Source: Cryptomeria japonica
Lineage: Eukaryota; Streptophyta; Pinopsida; Cupressales; Cupressaceae
Direction: 5' to 3'
Length of the DNA stretch: 64,000 nt
NCBI RefSeq assembly: GCF_030272615.1
Contig: NC_081413.1
Location: 441,651,038 to 441,715,037 of the forward strand
Every line of letters starts with the position of its first letter. Positions within the stretch are counted from its first letter, which is position 1. The notes beneath the pieces are model-generated. The model made no database searches. It saw nothing but the letters and a program-made list of their open reading frames with translations, and was not told the DNA's origin. This document shows, in pieces, positions 11,025 to 23,763 of the stretch. The translations under genes were made by a program, and so were the position numbers.

Positions 11025-12072
11025 TGTGATGCTAAAAATGTTGTTAGTATAAGAGGCATACACATATAATGAGATAATAAAAACATAATTGAAAAGCTTA
11101 ATTGAAAACTAGATTAAAATTGCAAACCACAAGCCTTCCTTGAAATGTCCCATTTTCCTCTACTCTTGAGGACCTTGAAGGTGTTGGATTGATGGGCTCT
11201 CAGCGGAGCAATGACCTCCAAAGTGACAACTCAAGAGTTGAGTAGCTATTTGATCATGATTGACTATGAAAATGATATGAAATGCATGATTCAAGAAACT
11301 AGATTAACATGCTATGATTAATCCAAATGCTAATTACTAGATAATTGAAATGTAAATGCCTATAGTAACAATGCCTAAATTGATATGAGATGGGATCCTT
11401 ATTGCTCCAAAATGAGGGGTATTTATAGGATTTCCAAGGCCAAAGCTAAGGTGGCAGGAATCGACGGTCCAGATCTGATATGAAGATATCAAGGGCCAAG
11501 ATTGAGAAAGTTAGAGAAGAGGTTGGAGGAAGGGACACTTGTCATCTCTATGGTGACAAGTGTCAAGGAGCCTTGCTCATGAGAGGGCAAGTGTCCAAGG
11601 GAGGAGACATGTGGCAAAAGTGCCATGTGTCTCAAGGAGAGAATATTCACACCATGGGAGGTTAGGATAAGGAGGTTAGGATGGGGTTAGTTAGACCCAA
11701 GATTAGATTGAATGGGTTAAGTTAGGGGATGGTTAGGTTGGGTGGTTAAAGTTAGGAGCCATGTGCTCATTTGAATTTAGAAATTCAAATAATTGGAAAA
11801 TGATAATTAATCTCAACAAACTTGAGTTTGTTAATCTTAATTAGGGATTAGAAGAATTGATTAATATGGGGAGACATTAATTAATTTAGAATTAATTAAT
11901 CAAAGGGGGATTTGAAATGAACTATGTAAATAAATCATTTAGATTTATTTACTTAGTGGATGAATAGAGAAATTAATTAAATTGCTTGTGAATTCAATTA
12001 ATTGGGAAGGGGAATTAATCAGATAACTGCGTATTTAATTAACTATCTTCAGACCATTTTTAGGTGTATACA
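11025..12072 (-). repeat. Gypsy-1 5' LTR
   Basis: On the minus strand the LTR starts TGTATACACCTAAAAATGG (12072 downward) and ends AGCATCACA (11025). It is followed by a 5-bp spacer and a primer-binding site, and has a TATA box about 400 bp from its 3' end. Length 1,048 bp. The partner LTR is beyond the window, so the boundaries rest on TG...CA ends and the primer site only. Confidence 0.75.
11420..11427 (-). promoter_or_regulatory. TATA box of Gypsy-1 LTR
   Basis: The minus strand reads CCTATAAATACCCC, a strong plant TATA box, placing U3 at about 12072-11430 and the transcript start near 11390. Confidence 0.7.
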
Positions 12073-15000
12073 AATAGTATATGGGAACTAGATGTTGGGA
12101 AGCTCATAGTCCCTAGGGTTTTCATGGACATGGACCTGTTAACCAAAATTGCCAATAATTATGATCCCAATACTAGGACTATAAAGAATGTAAATGGCGG
12201 GTCTCTAATTGAAATAAATGATGATGAGTTCAGGAGAGTTTTCAGACTCATTGAGGTATCAAATTATTTAGAGCCCATCAATTTTGAAACACTTGCAAAG
12301 GTCTATGATGCACAAAGAGACCACCTCATGGCCCCTTGAAGGAATTCTTCATCAAAATAGGAGGACTAATAGTTGTAGGCCCTAGCAATATGAAACCGTT
12401 TTGATTAAACTTATTTACTTTTAGGGCTAAAGGGATGTATTGGTCCTTATGTCAGATTTTTGGGGAGGATGCAGAAACTACTATGCCAACCCACTATATG
12501 CTCATGATAGCACAAATTTTGAACCCATCTCTGGCTGTGACTTTTGATTTTGCAACTTATCTCACCGATGCCATTCATGAGGGATTGATAGGGATAAAAA
12601 ATGCTAAGGTGGACAAAATTTTTGGATGGTACTCTCTCCTCATGCACATGTTTCTATTTAAAGGTGCTAAATATTTTGCTAATGAAATAGACCTGATCAA
12701 AGAAAAAGATGGCGAGGAGATGCTCATTCAGCTATGGAGCACAATTTTGTCTTGGGACAGAGAAGATGCAAGTTACCTAAAGTTTGATAGATGTTTTGCA
12801 TCTAAGCTTAGAATCCTTTTGTGCCCACAGAACCCTAGGATTCCTAAAGATCTCCTTGAATTCCTTAGGCCTAAGGAATTTTCTAAAGACATCAAGATTG
12901 TGCATAACTGGGGTGACATATATCTGTACCCTGTCTCCACTATGTTCAGAGTTTTTGGTTTTAGAGGAACTCCACATTTTCTCCCATATCAAGTCCCATT
13001 GAAGATAGGAATTGCTGAGGTCCTGAGGCAGATTGGAGGCCTGCAAGAAGTAGAATTGACAAATAGGGGGAAAGGAACAATTTTTTTGACTATTACTGTG
13101 GCACATTAGTTTGTTATCACCAAGGGTGGTTGGACACATTTTGATGATTTCTTTCGGCCATATAGGTTCTCTACTATAGTGGCAATATTTGCCGACCCAG
13201 AGGGTTTCTTTAATGATATGTTTAAGAAGAGAGCCGTATGCAAGGGTAAGACACACCAATTCCATTTTCCTGAAGATTTGATCAGAAATGAGTTCAATTT
13301 AGATGAACAAGAATTAAGGAAAAAAAAGTGGATAGCTTTTAAGAAAGCTCTGGACTTCATCCATCAATTTGATAGTAGCTATGACCCCCTTGCCAGTTTT
13401 ACTCCTTTTGAGGAAAAGGTCAAGTTTTTGATTCTTTATTTTGAAGATTTAATGCAAACTTTAAAGGATAAGAGGGAGGCTATATTAAAGAATGACCCTG
13501 AAAAGGCTAAACTCATCTTAGCTAAGCCTAGATTTTCAAAGACAGTTCCCCCAGGTGATTATGTGATGCACAAAAGACCTACTTATAATGTGCTAATGCC
13601 AACAAAAGGTGAATCTTCCTCCTTAAAGGGAAAAAGGCCATTAGTAGATGTTGTGGAGATCCAAGACTCTCCTAAAAGGCAAAGGGCAAGAAAAGAGGTA
13701 CAAACAAATGAGCCTTTATATTATCCATCTCAATCCCCAATCCATGTAGGGGATGAACATGTAGTAGTAGAGCAACTGCTACAATTAGGAAGCCTTGGGG
13801 AAATTGCTCTCATTTATGAGGGGTTGCAAGAAGGAATGCCTAAAAAACTAGCAAGTGCCCAAATGGACCTAACTGTAGAGGACTTTATAGGAAAAGAACT
13901 AGACCTCATCTTTAAGCAGGTCAGTGAGGAGTTTTTGGCAGATGATAGTTTCATCAAAACAGGGTCCTTCTTGCAGTTTGTTTGGAGGAAGAATATAGGC
14001 CAGTTCAAGGCAAGATGTGAGACAAGAAAAAGTAAGAATCCTCACAAAGATGCATCTGCAGTTGAAGCAGACGTAAAGAAAGAAATGTTGACAAAATTTG
14101 GGAGTATTACCCCAGAACAAGGGAGGAAAATTATTGCAGAAGCAGAAGTTTTGATTCTCCCTGAATGGAATATAACAGATGCATTAGTGCTTGAGGCAGT
14201 ACAGAAGGAGACAAAGCCCTTAGAAGGAGTAACTTATAGAAATGATCATGTTGCTTTAGCTATGTGGTCACTAAGGAGGGAAGAGAGCAAAAAGAGGAAA
14301 GATACCTCAAAGTCCAGCTATCTTGGAGGCATGATTGTGAAGAGAGTAAAGGACACAGGGGTAGTGGAGGCTGCTGGGACAATTTTGGAATCAGCAAAAT
14401 TCAACATGGCCGTAGCTAAGAAAGAGGCTAAGGAAAAGGCTGATCTCTAGGTCAAGTTGGAGGTAATCCTAAAAGCCTACAATGAAGCCCAAGCTGAAAT
14501 AGCTCAGAGGGATAGTATGATTTCTAAATTGAAGAATCAAATAGCAGGGCAACATCATCAAGGTGAGTCTTCTACATTAATGATTGCCTCTTCCCCAGCT
14601 AAACCTCCATCTGCTAGTCCAATCATTGAGTTTCCCTTGTGCCCTATAAATCTCGATTTTCAATCTACCGAGTCTATTCAAGATGAAATGGAAAAATTGA
14701 AGCAAGCTCAAGCCATATTTGCAAGTAAATATGAGGAAAAGGTCAGGGGAACAATTTTAAAGTTTCTTGACACAATAGGGGCTTCTATTGTGTATATATA
14801 TAAGAAGAGTTTTAAGCATGTTGACTGATTTGAAGGTAGACAAGGCTACTCTGGAGCCAATTTTAAATAAATGGATGGCAAGGGAAGCAAACTTGGAACT
14901 TATGTGCTCATCCTATGAAGAGGCAGAGACTGATGCCACTATTAAATCTGCATGTGAGTTGGTCAAAGGTATGTCTAGGTTAGTAGAAGGAAGAGCTGGT

Positions 15001-15328
15001 CTAGAGAGAAAGACCAACCTGTAGAAAAGAATATGCTAACCAAAAGTTTGAATTATTTTCTGGAGGTTTTGTTAGTTCAAGTTAGTTCAAAGATGAAGAA
15101 GTATGTGTTGGTGAGCTAGGACATAAATTGTCTCAATGGATGAATGAAGTCATCAATTCAGATGATGCATCTTTATTCATTAGAACAATTAAGGAAATTG
15201 AAAAGATAAAGTCACACTATAATTTTTTGGAAACTGAAGTTCAGCAATTGAGGAACACCTGGAAAAGATTAAATAAATTGAAGAAGAAAATTATTGGTTA
15301 CTCTTGGCCCAATGATGACGTATTTTAG
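12073..15328 (+). pseudogene. aORF-0: relict of a large protein of unknown function
   Basis: A plus-strand frame can be followed for about 1,090 codons through few lesions: a frameshift near 12336, stops near 12403, 13107 and 14448, a frameshift near 14800, and a gap before a last open stretch (15128-15328). The N-terminus is missing because Gypsy-1 inserted at 12072. The first 350 residues are mostly helical-looking, with YLTDAIHEGLIGIKNAKVDK near 12560-12620. A basic, nuclear-localisation-like stretch SPKRQRARKE follows near 13665-13695. The C-terminal third is Lys/Glu-rich and probably coiled coil. The order of domain, basic stretch and helical tail resembles the two aORFs at 41260-50531 and 45327-47913, and a weak local similarity supports kinship. 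No enzyme motif was seen; function unknown. Confidence 0.6.
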
Positions 15329-16351
15329 GGATGGAAAGACAAATATGTGGTGCAAGAAGCGAAGGATCAAGAATAATGAATTGGTGCTGCAATATTGTAA
15401 CAACCTTCAGGAAGTTAGGGATGAAAGTGATTTGTAACCTCTTTCAAGAGGAAATCACGGTTGTAACAAACTATTCCTAGGAAAGTTCAAAGCTTGTTTG
15501 CATCCATATCATTATAAATGGATACCAGAACTATTGAAAAATCATCACAAGAATTTGTAAAGAAACTGTCGAAATATATCTAAGGTTTTTTGGTTCTTTC
15601 AGAAATTATCTTGAGTTAATGATGATTTTGAAAATGAATATTAATATACAGATCAAAGCATTTTGAGCCTAGATCTTTGTTGTCTTCTTGTGTGCATTCA
15701 TTGATTTACTGGTTTCTTTTAAATAATCTAGGGTTATTTGACTGAATAGGGTTTGCAAGGCAATCTTACAGACATGTTTTAGGTTTTTCTCTCAAGGAGG
15801 GGAAGTAAATATATGTGAAACCTTTCTGTTAGTAAATCAATAGTTTTCTACTTGAATTTGATGACTAGGTCTAGCATAAAGAAAAGACATATATATGTCA
15901 GGCATATATTAGGTTGATAAAGCCAAAGTGATGAGATGTATGTGAATGTCCAGATTTGGAATTCTTATTTAGTTTGGGTGACTTTGTACCCTGGATAAGG
16001 CACTAATATTATTTGTGGAGCTTTTTCTATCTTTCTTGGGGTCGAGACTGAAAATGAACACATGTTTTCTTTTATGTTTCAGTATTGTTGAGGTGATGTG
16101 GTTCACAGGTTTCTAACATTGGTTTACTGTGGATCTTATATTGTAATTGTGAAAGTATTCACAAGAGGTATACCCACATAAGCTTAGGATAAGCTTAAAG
16201 TGTAGAAGGTTTTGTACAAACCTTGTTATATGTTATTCTGGATTTGGATTTTCTGATCGTTCTATCCACATACAACAGAGGCTTTAAATTTTCTTATAGA
16301 GGGGATAGGGAAATTAGAATTTGGGAACAACAAAGTCCTTGATTTAGATCT
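15329..16351. other. Unassigned stretch between aORF-0 and Copia-1
   Basis: About 1 kb without a credible ORF. It has a TATA-like ATTATAAATGG at 15511 and a purine-rich run GGAGGGGAAG near 15795, which could belong to the 3' end or LTR of the element that carried aORF-0; no LTR pair is available to test this. The last 20-50 bases (about 16300-16351) can be read in phase with the Gypsy-2 protease segment that resumes at 23389, so Gypsy-2 probably starts somewhere in here. Confidence 0.4.
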
Positions 16352-17606
16352 TGTTAGCAACAATAAAGATGGAAGACCGAGAGGGGGGGGGGGGAATCAA
16401 TCTTCACCGGATAAAGAAAATTAAACTCCAAAACATAAATGGATAAAATGATACAATAAACAAATAAGAAAATTAACAACACAACACACAACACCAATAT
16501 TTTGATGTGGAAAACTTGGTTAAGATAAAAACCATGGTGGGAACCTACTCACAGTAAGATGATACTCTGCAGTAGTATGTAAAAACTATTACAATGGGGA
16601 ATGCACATGCATTCAAGCACACTGCCTAGAGTTCACTGCTCAAAAGATATTTTCTCAAAAGGCAACAACCATCAGGGAAGTCTCATTGACTTACAATATG
16701 ATTTAGAATACAATCCGAAAGAAATGAACTGCAATGATAGCATCTACAAACGCCTGATGATAGTTTCAGTTAAGCACAATTGTCTGCTCTGTAACACTGA
16801 TCTCACTTCAACACTTCACTAAATGATAAATCTCTTGTTCACACATTCACCTCTCTTTGATAATGCAGACACTATGTCAATAGCTAAATTACATGAATAT
16901 CTCATATATATATACAAATCATCAAACTTGATAACTAGGTCGGCTAAACTCTCAACCCTCAACTCACAATTACAAAAATTGCATTACACGATACAAAGAT
17001 CGATCACAAGACCAATATAATGATTAAAATTACATAGCATGGACCTAATTAAAATTTCCAAATGATCACATCTACTGTAAATCACGCCAAGATCAACCAC
17101 AACATGCCGCACCATTAGAAATATTGTATAACATGAAAATCATCACCGGTTGATGAAAACCACCAAAAAATCGCACAACGATCAATGCAGATCACTAAAA
17201 AATTAGGGAATAACTAGGAAACACCATCAAGTACATTAGAATCATCACCAACAACTGCACCAACACAACTTATCAAATCTTCATAGGTCAACGTCTAGAA
17301 GCTGAAGAACACAACCAATCAGCAACTGTCATGAAGAAAGATAACTTGCAGAGCACAAAATCAAGAACCATATAAAATTAAGATACAAAAGATCATCCCA
17401 AACAATATCCCAAAGTCTCAGCACAAGATCTGATCAAACCAAAATATACCAGAGGAAATACTGGTCTCTGTAAAATAGTGATCGACAAAACTAGATTAGA
17501 AAATCTCCCCAAACTCACCAGAATAAATGATAGGAATATGTTGACATCAATGACACCAACATATCTTAGTAATAACAATGAACAAACATATCCAACAACT
17601 CCAACA
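16352..17606 (-). repeat. Copia-1 3' LTR
   Basis: On the minus strand it runs from TGTTGGAGTTGTTGG (17606 downward) to GCTAACA at 16352. The run of Gs at 16381-16394 is the complement of the C-rich loop of the terminal hairpin (16371-16406). On the RNA-sense strand the stem arms are GAAGATTGA and TCGGTCTTC, which pair fully if G-U pairs are allowed. A TATATATAC-type promoter site lies near 16904-16915. The short ORF at 17393-17755 lies half in this LTR and is not considered a gene. Confidence 0.88.
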
Positions 17607-17620
17607 ATCTCCCCCTTTGG
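17607..17620 (-). other. Copia-1 polypurine tract
   Basis: The minus strand reads CCAAAGGGGGAGAT immediately before the 3' LTR, the plus-strand primer for reverse transcription. The same tract precedes the Copia-2 and NA-1 3' LTRs. Confidence 0.85.
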
Positions 17621-17928
17621 CATTGATGGCAACATATGAATGTGAAAAACAATCAATGCAAAGAAAGAAGATATTACCAACAACGCCCCCCTAAGATCAA
17701 GATAGATAATGCAATTTTTCAAATGATCTCTCTCCCCTTTTGACAACAATGCCAAAGATATTCAAAACAAAATATCAGATTCTCTCCCAAAACAGAAACA
17801 TGAATCTCTCTCCCCATTGGACACAACCAAATCAATCGACTACTCCAGCAGAGGAGCAACACCAACACACCAATCCAGATAAAAGAATAAGGCTTTGAAA
17901 TTCACCGGATCAATGCAACTCAATGAAT

Positions 17929-20900
17929 CTAGTTATTATTATGAGGGGTGGATACCCCTAAATTGTCTCTCAAATAGGAAAATGTATCTGTAGGCAAAGG
18001 CTTAGTGAAAATATCAACAATTTGTTCCTTTGTAGATACATAATCCAGCTTCACCTTCTCTTCACTAACTTTCTCTCTCAAGTAATTGTATTTGATTGAT
18101 ATATTCTTAGTCTTTGAATGTTGCACCAAATTATTTGACATGTTTATAGCACTAGAATTATCACAGTAAATAACAGTAGGCTCATCATGAATAACTCTGA
18201 TATCTTTCAACATTTGCTTCACCCAAACTATCTGAGTGCAATTACTAGCAACAACAATGTATTCAACTTCAATAGTAGATAAGTATACTGAATCTTCTTT
18301 CTTGCTAGCCCATGAAACCAAATTCTTACCTTAAAAGAATGCTCCACCAGTTGTACTCTTCCAATCATCAATATCACCAGCCCAATCTGCATCGGTGTAG
18401 GCACACAACAAGAAATCATCATTCTTCAGATATCATAAACCATAATCTGCAATTCCCTTTAGATATTTGAATATTCTCTTAACATCAGTGACATGAATCT
18501 CCTTCAGATCAACTTGATATCTAGCAGCCATACACACAACATGCATAATGTCAGACCTAGTCTGAGTAAGATATAGCAGTCCACCAACCATAGATTTGTA
18601 CAAACTCTGATTACCTTCCAGAGATTCATCATTTTTGGAAAATTTACAACCAGTCACCATAGGGGTTCCGACTGGTTTGGAATCATCTAGTCCATTCTTC
18701 TTCAACACTTCCTTCACATACTTAGTTTGAGATATAATGATGCCTTTTCTATCTGTGCAATCTTCAAACCTAAGAAAAAATTCATCTCACCAATCATAGA
18801 CATCTCATATTCTTTTTGCATATCACCGACAAACTTCATACTCATATCATCATCACCACCAAAAGTAATGTTATAAACAAAGACTTCAACAATCAAAATG
18901 TTATCATTTTGAATCTTAAAGTACATATTACTGTCATCAACACCTCTAGAAAATCTCAATTTTAACAAATATTTGTCTAATATAGCATACCAAGCTCTAG
19001 GAGCTTGTTTCAATCCATAAAGTGCTTTCTTCAACTTCTCCATCATTCAATTGTGAAAATACATTAGTCTATTCAATGTAAACCTCTTCCTCGAGATCAC
19101 CATTAAAAAATGCAGATTTGATATCCATATGATATACCTTGAAATCTTTATAAGCAACATAAGCAAGCAACAGTCTAGCAACTTCAATTCTAGCAATCAG
19201 AGAAAAAGTTTCTTCTTAATCAATTCCTTCTTGCTATGAATACCCTTTGCATACCAGTCTAGCTTTATTTCTAACTACTTCACCAACTTCATTCAATTTG
19301 TTCCTAAAAAACTCACTTATTACCAATAACATTTTTACCCTTAGGTTTAGGCACAAGTTCCAAGTGTTATTCTTTTCAATCTAATCTAACTCTTCTTCCA
19401 TGGCTCTTATCTAATTATCATCTTTACAGGATTCAACAACATCTTTAGGCTCAACTTTAGAAATCAAACATACTTCTTCTGCAACTAACCTTCTTCTAGT
19501 CATCACACCTTTATTCTTATCACCAATAATCTGATTCTCAGAATGATTCAATTTGACATACCTCAGAGTCACCTGTTTGTTCTGATCCTCAAGTTCCTGA
19601 ACATCTTCACCAGCAGCAACAACATCCGGATTAACAGTCTCTACCAGATCTTTCTTCTTAGGCTCTTCAGGTTGAATAGGAGCTAAGAAAACATGTTGAC
19701 CATCATCATTAGCTCTGATCTCCTTCCCAAGGTTCTCATCAACCTTCACATTTGCACTCTCAACTATCTTTATCAGTCTCTTATTATAGCACTGATAGGA
19801 TTTAATCTTTGTAGAATATCCCAAAAAGATACCTTCATCACTTTTAGCATCAAACTTTCCAATATCCTCATCTCTCTTGATATAACATTTTCTATCAAAA
19901 ACTTTGAAATATTTCACAGTAGGAACATGACCAAACCAAAGCTCATAAGGGGACTTACTAGTATCACCTTTAATATGAACTCTATTAAATGTATAGATTG
20001 CAACGCTAATAGCTTCTCTCTAGTAGACCTTCAGAATATTTCCTTCAATCAACATGGCTCTTGCAACATCCAAAATAATATGATTCTTTCTCTCAACAAT
20101 TCCATTCTGCTGTAGAGTTCTAGGAGTAGAAAGCTATCTTCTAATTCCATGCATCTCACATAATGAATTGAACTCACTGGAACAAAATTCTCCACCTCTA
20201 TCAGATCTCAGACACTTCAGCTTCAGTCCAGACTCAGTTTCAACTTTAGCTTTGAATATCTCTAATTTCTCAAATGCTTTTGATTTTTCCTTCAAAAAGA
20301 CAACCCACATCATGCTGGAATAATCATCAATTAGTAGTATAAAGTATCTATCACCCTGCACACTTCTAACATTTTTAGGTCCACATAGGTTAGTATGCAC
20401 AAGATCTAGCAGTCCATCAGATGTATACTATTTACTCTTGAAATAAATCCTTATTTTCTTACCTAATTGACATTCCTTACATACCAGATTAACAGGTTTA
20501 ACAGTCTTAGGCAGATCTCTAACAACTTTTGTAGCATTGATATTAATCAATGAATCAAAGTTTACATGACATATTCTTCTATGCCACAACCAACTCTCAT
20601 CTATCTTATCAATCAAACACCTTTTCTCACCAACATTCAAGTAAAAATTGTTACCTTTAGTGTTAGTTCCAGATGCAATCTCTATACCAAAGGCATTCAA
20701 GATCTTTCATTTACCATCCTTGAATTGTATATCATAACCCTTATCAACCATCTGTCTAACACTCAAAAGATTATGCTTCAAATATTCAACATACAAGACA
20801 TCGTCAATGTTATGATTACCATCAAAATAAATATAACCTCTCCCATCGATCACACACACTTTGTCATCTCCAAATCTAACTATTCCACCATCATACCTTT

Positions 20901-22109
20901 CCATGCTTACAAATTTTATTTTATCACCCGTCATATGATGTGAACAACCGCTGTCAATCACCCATCCACCCTTCTCTTCTACCTTAGAAGTCAAAGATTT
21001 TTCCTCAATATAACAGTTAGTGGAATCACCATGCACATGTCTATCTTCTTTAATGGAAATAAACACAACTTTATCTCCTTCTGATTCATCATCTGTAACA
21101 CCATCTGCAGCATAATAACAGTTCTTCTCGTTCCTATACTTCCAGTTAGACTTATAAGGCTTATCATACTTTTCATGCTTCTCATATCTATCATTTTTAT
21201 CATGCTTATCAAACTTATCATGTCTGTCATATCTAGCCATCCTCTACGTACATCTAGAAGAAAAATGTTCTATCTTATTACAAGAAAAATATTTCAAAGG
21301 AAACTTTCCATCATAATTACCGACACCTTTAGGCAATCTCTGGGCAATCAATGCTTCAAGCTCATCAAGCTCTCTTTCTTGCTCTACTATTTCTCTTCTT
21401 TCTCTTTCATATATGGATATCCTGCACTCATCAAGATCATATTGCTGCTTACCAGATACAAATTCTGATGCTCTAAATGCAGTCTTAGACTTTCCATGCG
21501 ATTCTCCAAATTCACTCAGCTTAAATGCAATAATTTTCCAACCATCACATCTCTTGTTACTGTAGTCATACTCCGGATCTCATCAATAGAAGCAACCTTA
21601 TGTTTATAAGTAGGAAGAAAAGATCTCAACACCTTAGCAACAATCTCATCTTTGTCAATCTTTCCATTGACACATCGGATACCAAGGAAAAGTTCATTCA
21701 CCCTAGCCATGTACTAATGCATGTTCTCATCATCTCCCATCTTCAACGTCTCATACTTTCCTTTCAAACTCTGCAACTTAGAAACTTTCACTTGACTATC
21801 ACCTTCATATAGGATCTCAAGCTTCTCCTAGATCTCATGTTGGATCTGAAGTCTCATAAAATTTGTCATTTTGGAATTAGCCAAGGCACTAAGAAATGCT
21901 TCCTTCACTCTGATGTTATATTCTACTTCCTTAACCTCATCAGGAGTAGATGGTCCATTTTGAGGAACAACATAGACATTCTTAGTAATCTTCTAGTAAT
22001 CTTCTCCAAGACATTTAAAGTGCACCTCCATCTGACTCTTCCATACAATATAGTTACTTCCATCAAACCTCAAACTATCCTTCTTGAAAAGAATACCTTG
22101 AGCTGTCAT
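17929..22109 (-). pseudogene. Copia-1 gag-pol polyprotein relict
   Basis: The start is the ATG at 22109, shortly after the primer site. Gag (22109 to about 21290) has the copia-type YETLKMGDDE and MARVNELFLG motifs. The zinc knuckle near 21250-21293 has lost its first Cys (YFSCNKIEHFSSRC). Protease: WVIDSGCSHHMTGD near 20930-20967. Integrase: zinc-binding RRICHVNF...CKECQLGK, then HTNLCGP near 20380-20400 where HTD is expected, so the first catalytic Asp is lost; RSDRGGEF is kept. RT near 18600-19340 has FVYNITFGG instead of FVDDIIFGG (about 18865-18890), removing both metal-binding Asps. RNase H (18321-17929) ends STPHNNN. Many stops and frameshifts. Confidence 0.92.
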
Positions 22110-22151
22110 CTCGGATCTCCTCAAGAGATTAAGCTTCTATCAGAGGATCTA

Positions 22152-22163
22152 GCTCTGATACCA
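22152..22163 (-). other. Copia-1 primer-binding site (initiator Met tRNA)
   Basis: The minus strand reads TGGTATCAGAGC two bases after the LTR end at 22166; this is the standard complement of the plant initiator methionine tRNA 3' end. Confidence 0.92.
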
Positions 22164-22165
22164 AC

Positions 22166-23388
22166 TGTTAGCAGCAATCAAGAAGGAAGAATGAGAAGGG
22201 GGGGGGTGAATTAGTATTCATCAGATAAAGAAAATTAAACTCCAAAACATAAATTGATAAACTGCTGCAATAGCGTGGAAAACCCGGTTAAGGGAAAAAC
22301 CACGATGGGAACCTACCCATAATAAAATGATACTCTACAGTAGTATGTGAAAAATATTACAATGGGGAATGCACATGCATTCAGGCACACTGCCTAGAGC
22401 TCACTACTCAAAATATATTTGCCCAGAAGGCAACAACCCTCAGGGAAGTCTCACTGACTTACAATATGATTTGGACTACAATCTGGAAGAAGTGAACTAT
22501 AATGATAACATCTACAAATGCCCGATGACAGTTTTGGTTAAGCACAATTGTCTGTTCTGCAACACCAATCTCACTTCAGCACTTCACTGAATGATAAATC
22601 TCTTGTTCACACATTCAACTCTCTCTTATAATATATACACTATGTCAATACCTAAATTACATGAATATCTCATCTATATATACAAATCATCAACCTTGAT
22701 AACATGATCAACTAAGCCCTCAACCCTCAACTCACAATTACAAAAATTGTATTACACGATACAAAGATCGATCACCAGACCAATATAATGATTTAAATTA
22801 CATTTCATGGACCTAATTCAAATTTCCAAACCATCACATCCATCAAAAATCGCGCCAAGGTCAACTGCAACACGCTACACCATCAGAAATACCACATAAC
22901 ATGAAAATCATCATCGGTTGATGAAAACCACCAAAAAATCGCACAACGATCAATACAGATTGCCAAAACAAATAGGACATGACCAAGAAACACCAAAAAG
23001 TATGTTATAAGCATCACCAACAACTGAACCAACACCATGTATCAAATCTTCATCGATCAACATCTAGAAGCTCAAGAACACAACCAATCAACAACTATCA
23101 TGAAGAAAGATAACTAGTGGAGCACCAAATCATGAACCATTTGAAATAAAGATACACAAGATCATCCTAAATGATATCCTAAATTCTCAGCACAAGATCT
23201 AATCACACCAAAGTATATCGGAGGAAATATTGGTTTCTGCAAAACAGTGATCAAGAAAACCAAACTACAAAACCGGATTAGAAAATCTTCCCAAACTCAC
23301 CGGAATAAATCACAAGAATATGTTGACATCAATGACAACAACATATCCTAGCAACAACAATGAAAAACCATATCCAACAAATCTAACA
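22166..23388 (-). repeat. Copia-1 5' LTR
   Basis: Partner of 16352-17606, with the same internal landmarks: a C-rich terminal hairpin (22186-22220, weakly paired here), the GTGG/CCAC hairpin (22275-22303) and a TATA site at 22675-22683 followed on the minus strand by GATGAGATATTC. Differences between the two copies are frequent, indicating an old insertion. Confidence 0.9.
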
Positions 23389-23679
23389 TATCTCACATAT
23401 AACATACTTTTGGGATGTCTGTGGATTCACAATATGAGAGTAGTACCATCAACGTATCATCAATGTATCAAATTCCCTTATAATGGAGTTGAAGTAATGA
23501 TAAGAGGTGATCCGAATATATTCATGTATTGTAATAACCTGCGACCAGGATCAAAAATAACAATTCCAATAAATAGGGAAGCAACTCCATCATTAGCATA
23601 TGTGGATTCAGAATCATTAAAACCTTCCACATCAAAACAAGGTGAGTTTAAAGGAAAATACAAGGATGAAGGTATGTGA
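23389..23679 (+). pseudogene. Gypsy-2 protease C-terminal part
   Basis: Reads [20 protein letters not shown], corresponding to [11 protein letters not shown] in Gypsy-1, then [14 protein letters not shown] and a Ser/Pro-rich tail before a stop at 23677. The catalytic part would lie upstream of Copia-1 and is not recognisable there. Confidence 0.85.
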
Positions 23680-23763
23680 GAATATACTTTGAATCAAACA
23701 ATGCATTTAAGACAAATAGTGGATTCTCCTAAATATTATGGATGACCACATCTCTATAAGAAA

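Larger units (their letters stand above)
1..12072 (-). mobile_element. Gypsy-1: Tat-like Ty3/gypsy LTR retrotransposon, 5' part
   Basis: The minus strand carries, in transcript order, a 5' LTR (12072-11025), a primer-binding site, a long leader with tandem repeats, gag, a nucleocapsid-like part, an aspartic protease, a G-patch-like segment and an acidic spacer that runs off the left edge. Protease motif style, G-patch and long leader match the Tat branch of plant Ty3/gypsy elements, and the spacer resembles that of Gypsy-2 in this window, which also has the Tat-type second RNase H. The element is dead: stops, a frameshift near 1605 and a 4.3 kb insertion in gag. RT, integrase and 3' LTR lie outside the window. 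The 5-bp flank at the LTR start is AATAG (12073-12077); its partner cannot be seen. Confidence 0.88.
16352..23388 (-). mobile_element. Copia-1: complete but inactive Ty1/copia retrotransposon
   Basis: Two LTRs (16352-17606 and 22166-23388) of the same family flank a minus-strand gag-pol relict in the copia order gag, protease, integrase, RT, RNase H. The initiator-Met primer site lies next to the 5' LTR and a polypurine tract next to the 3' LTR. The flanks are GATCT (16347-16351) and TATCT (23389-23393), a TSD with one mismatch. The element is 7,037 bp. It inserted in the protease region of Gypsy-2: codons on both sides stay in phase. Many stops and lost catalytic residues show it is dead. 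Confidence 0.92.

Noticed and set aside
17393-17755. 120-codon minus-strand ORF with hydrophobic stretches
   Set aside because: Straddles the Copia-1 3' LTR and polypurine tract; no homologue motif, composition effect.
20566-20943. 125-codon plus-strand ORF and others opposite Copia-1 pol
   Set aside because: Shadow frames of the minus-strand integrase and protease region.
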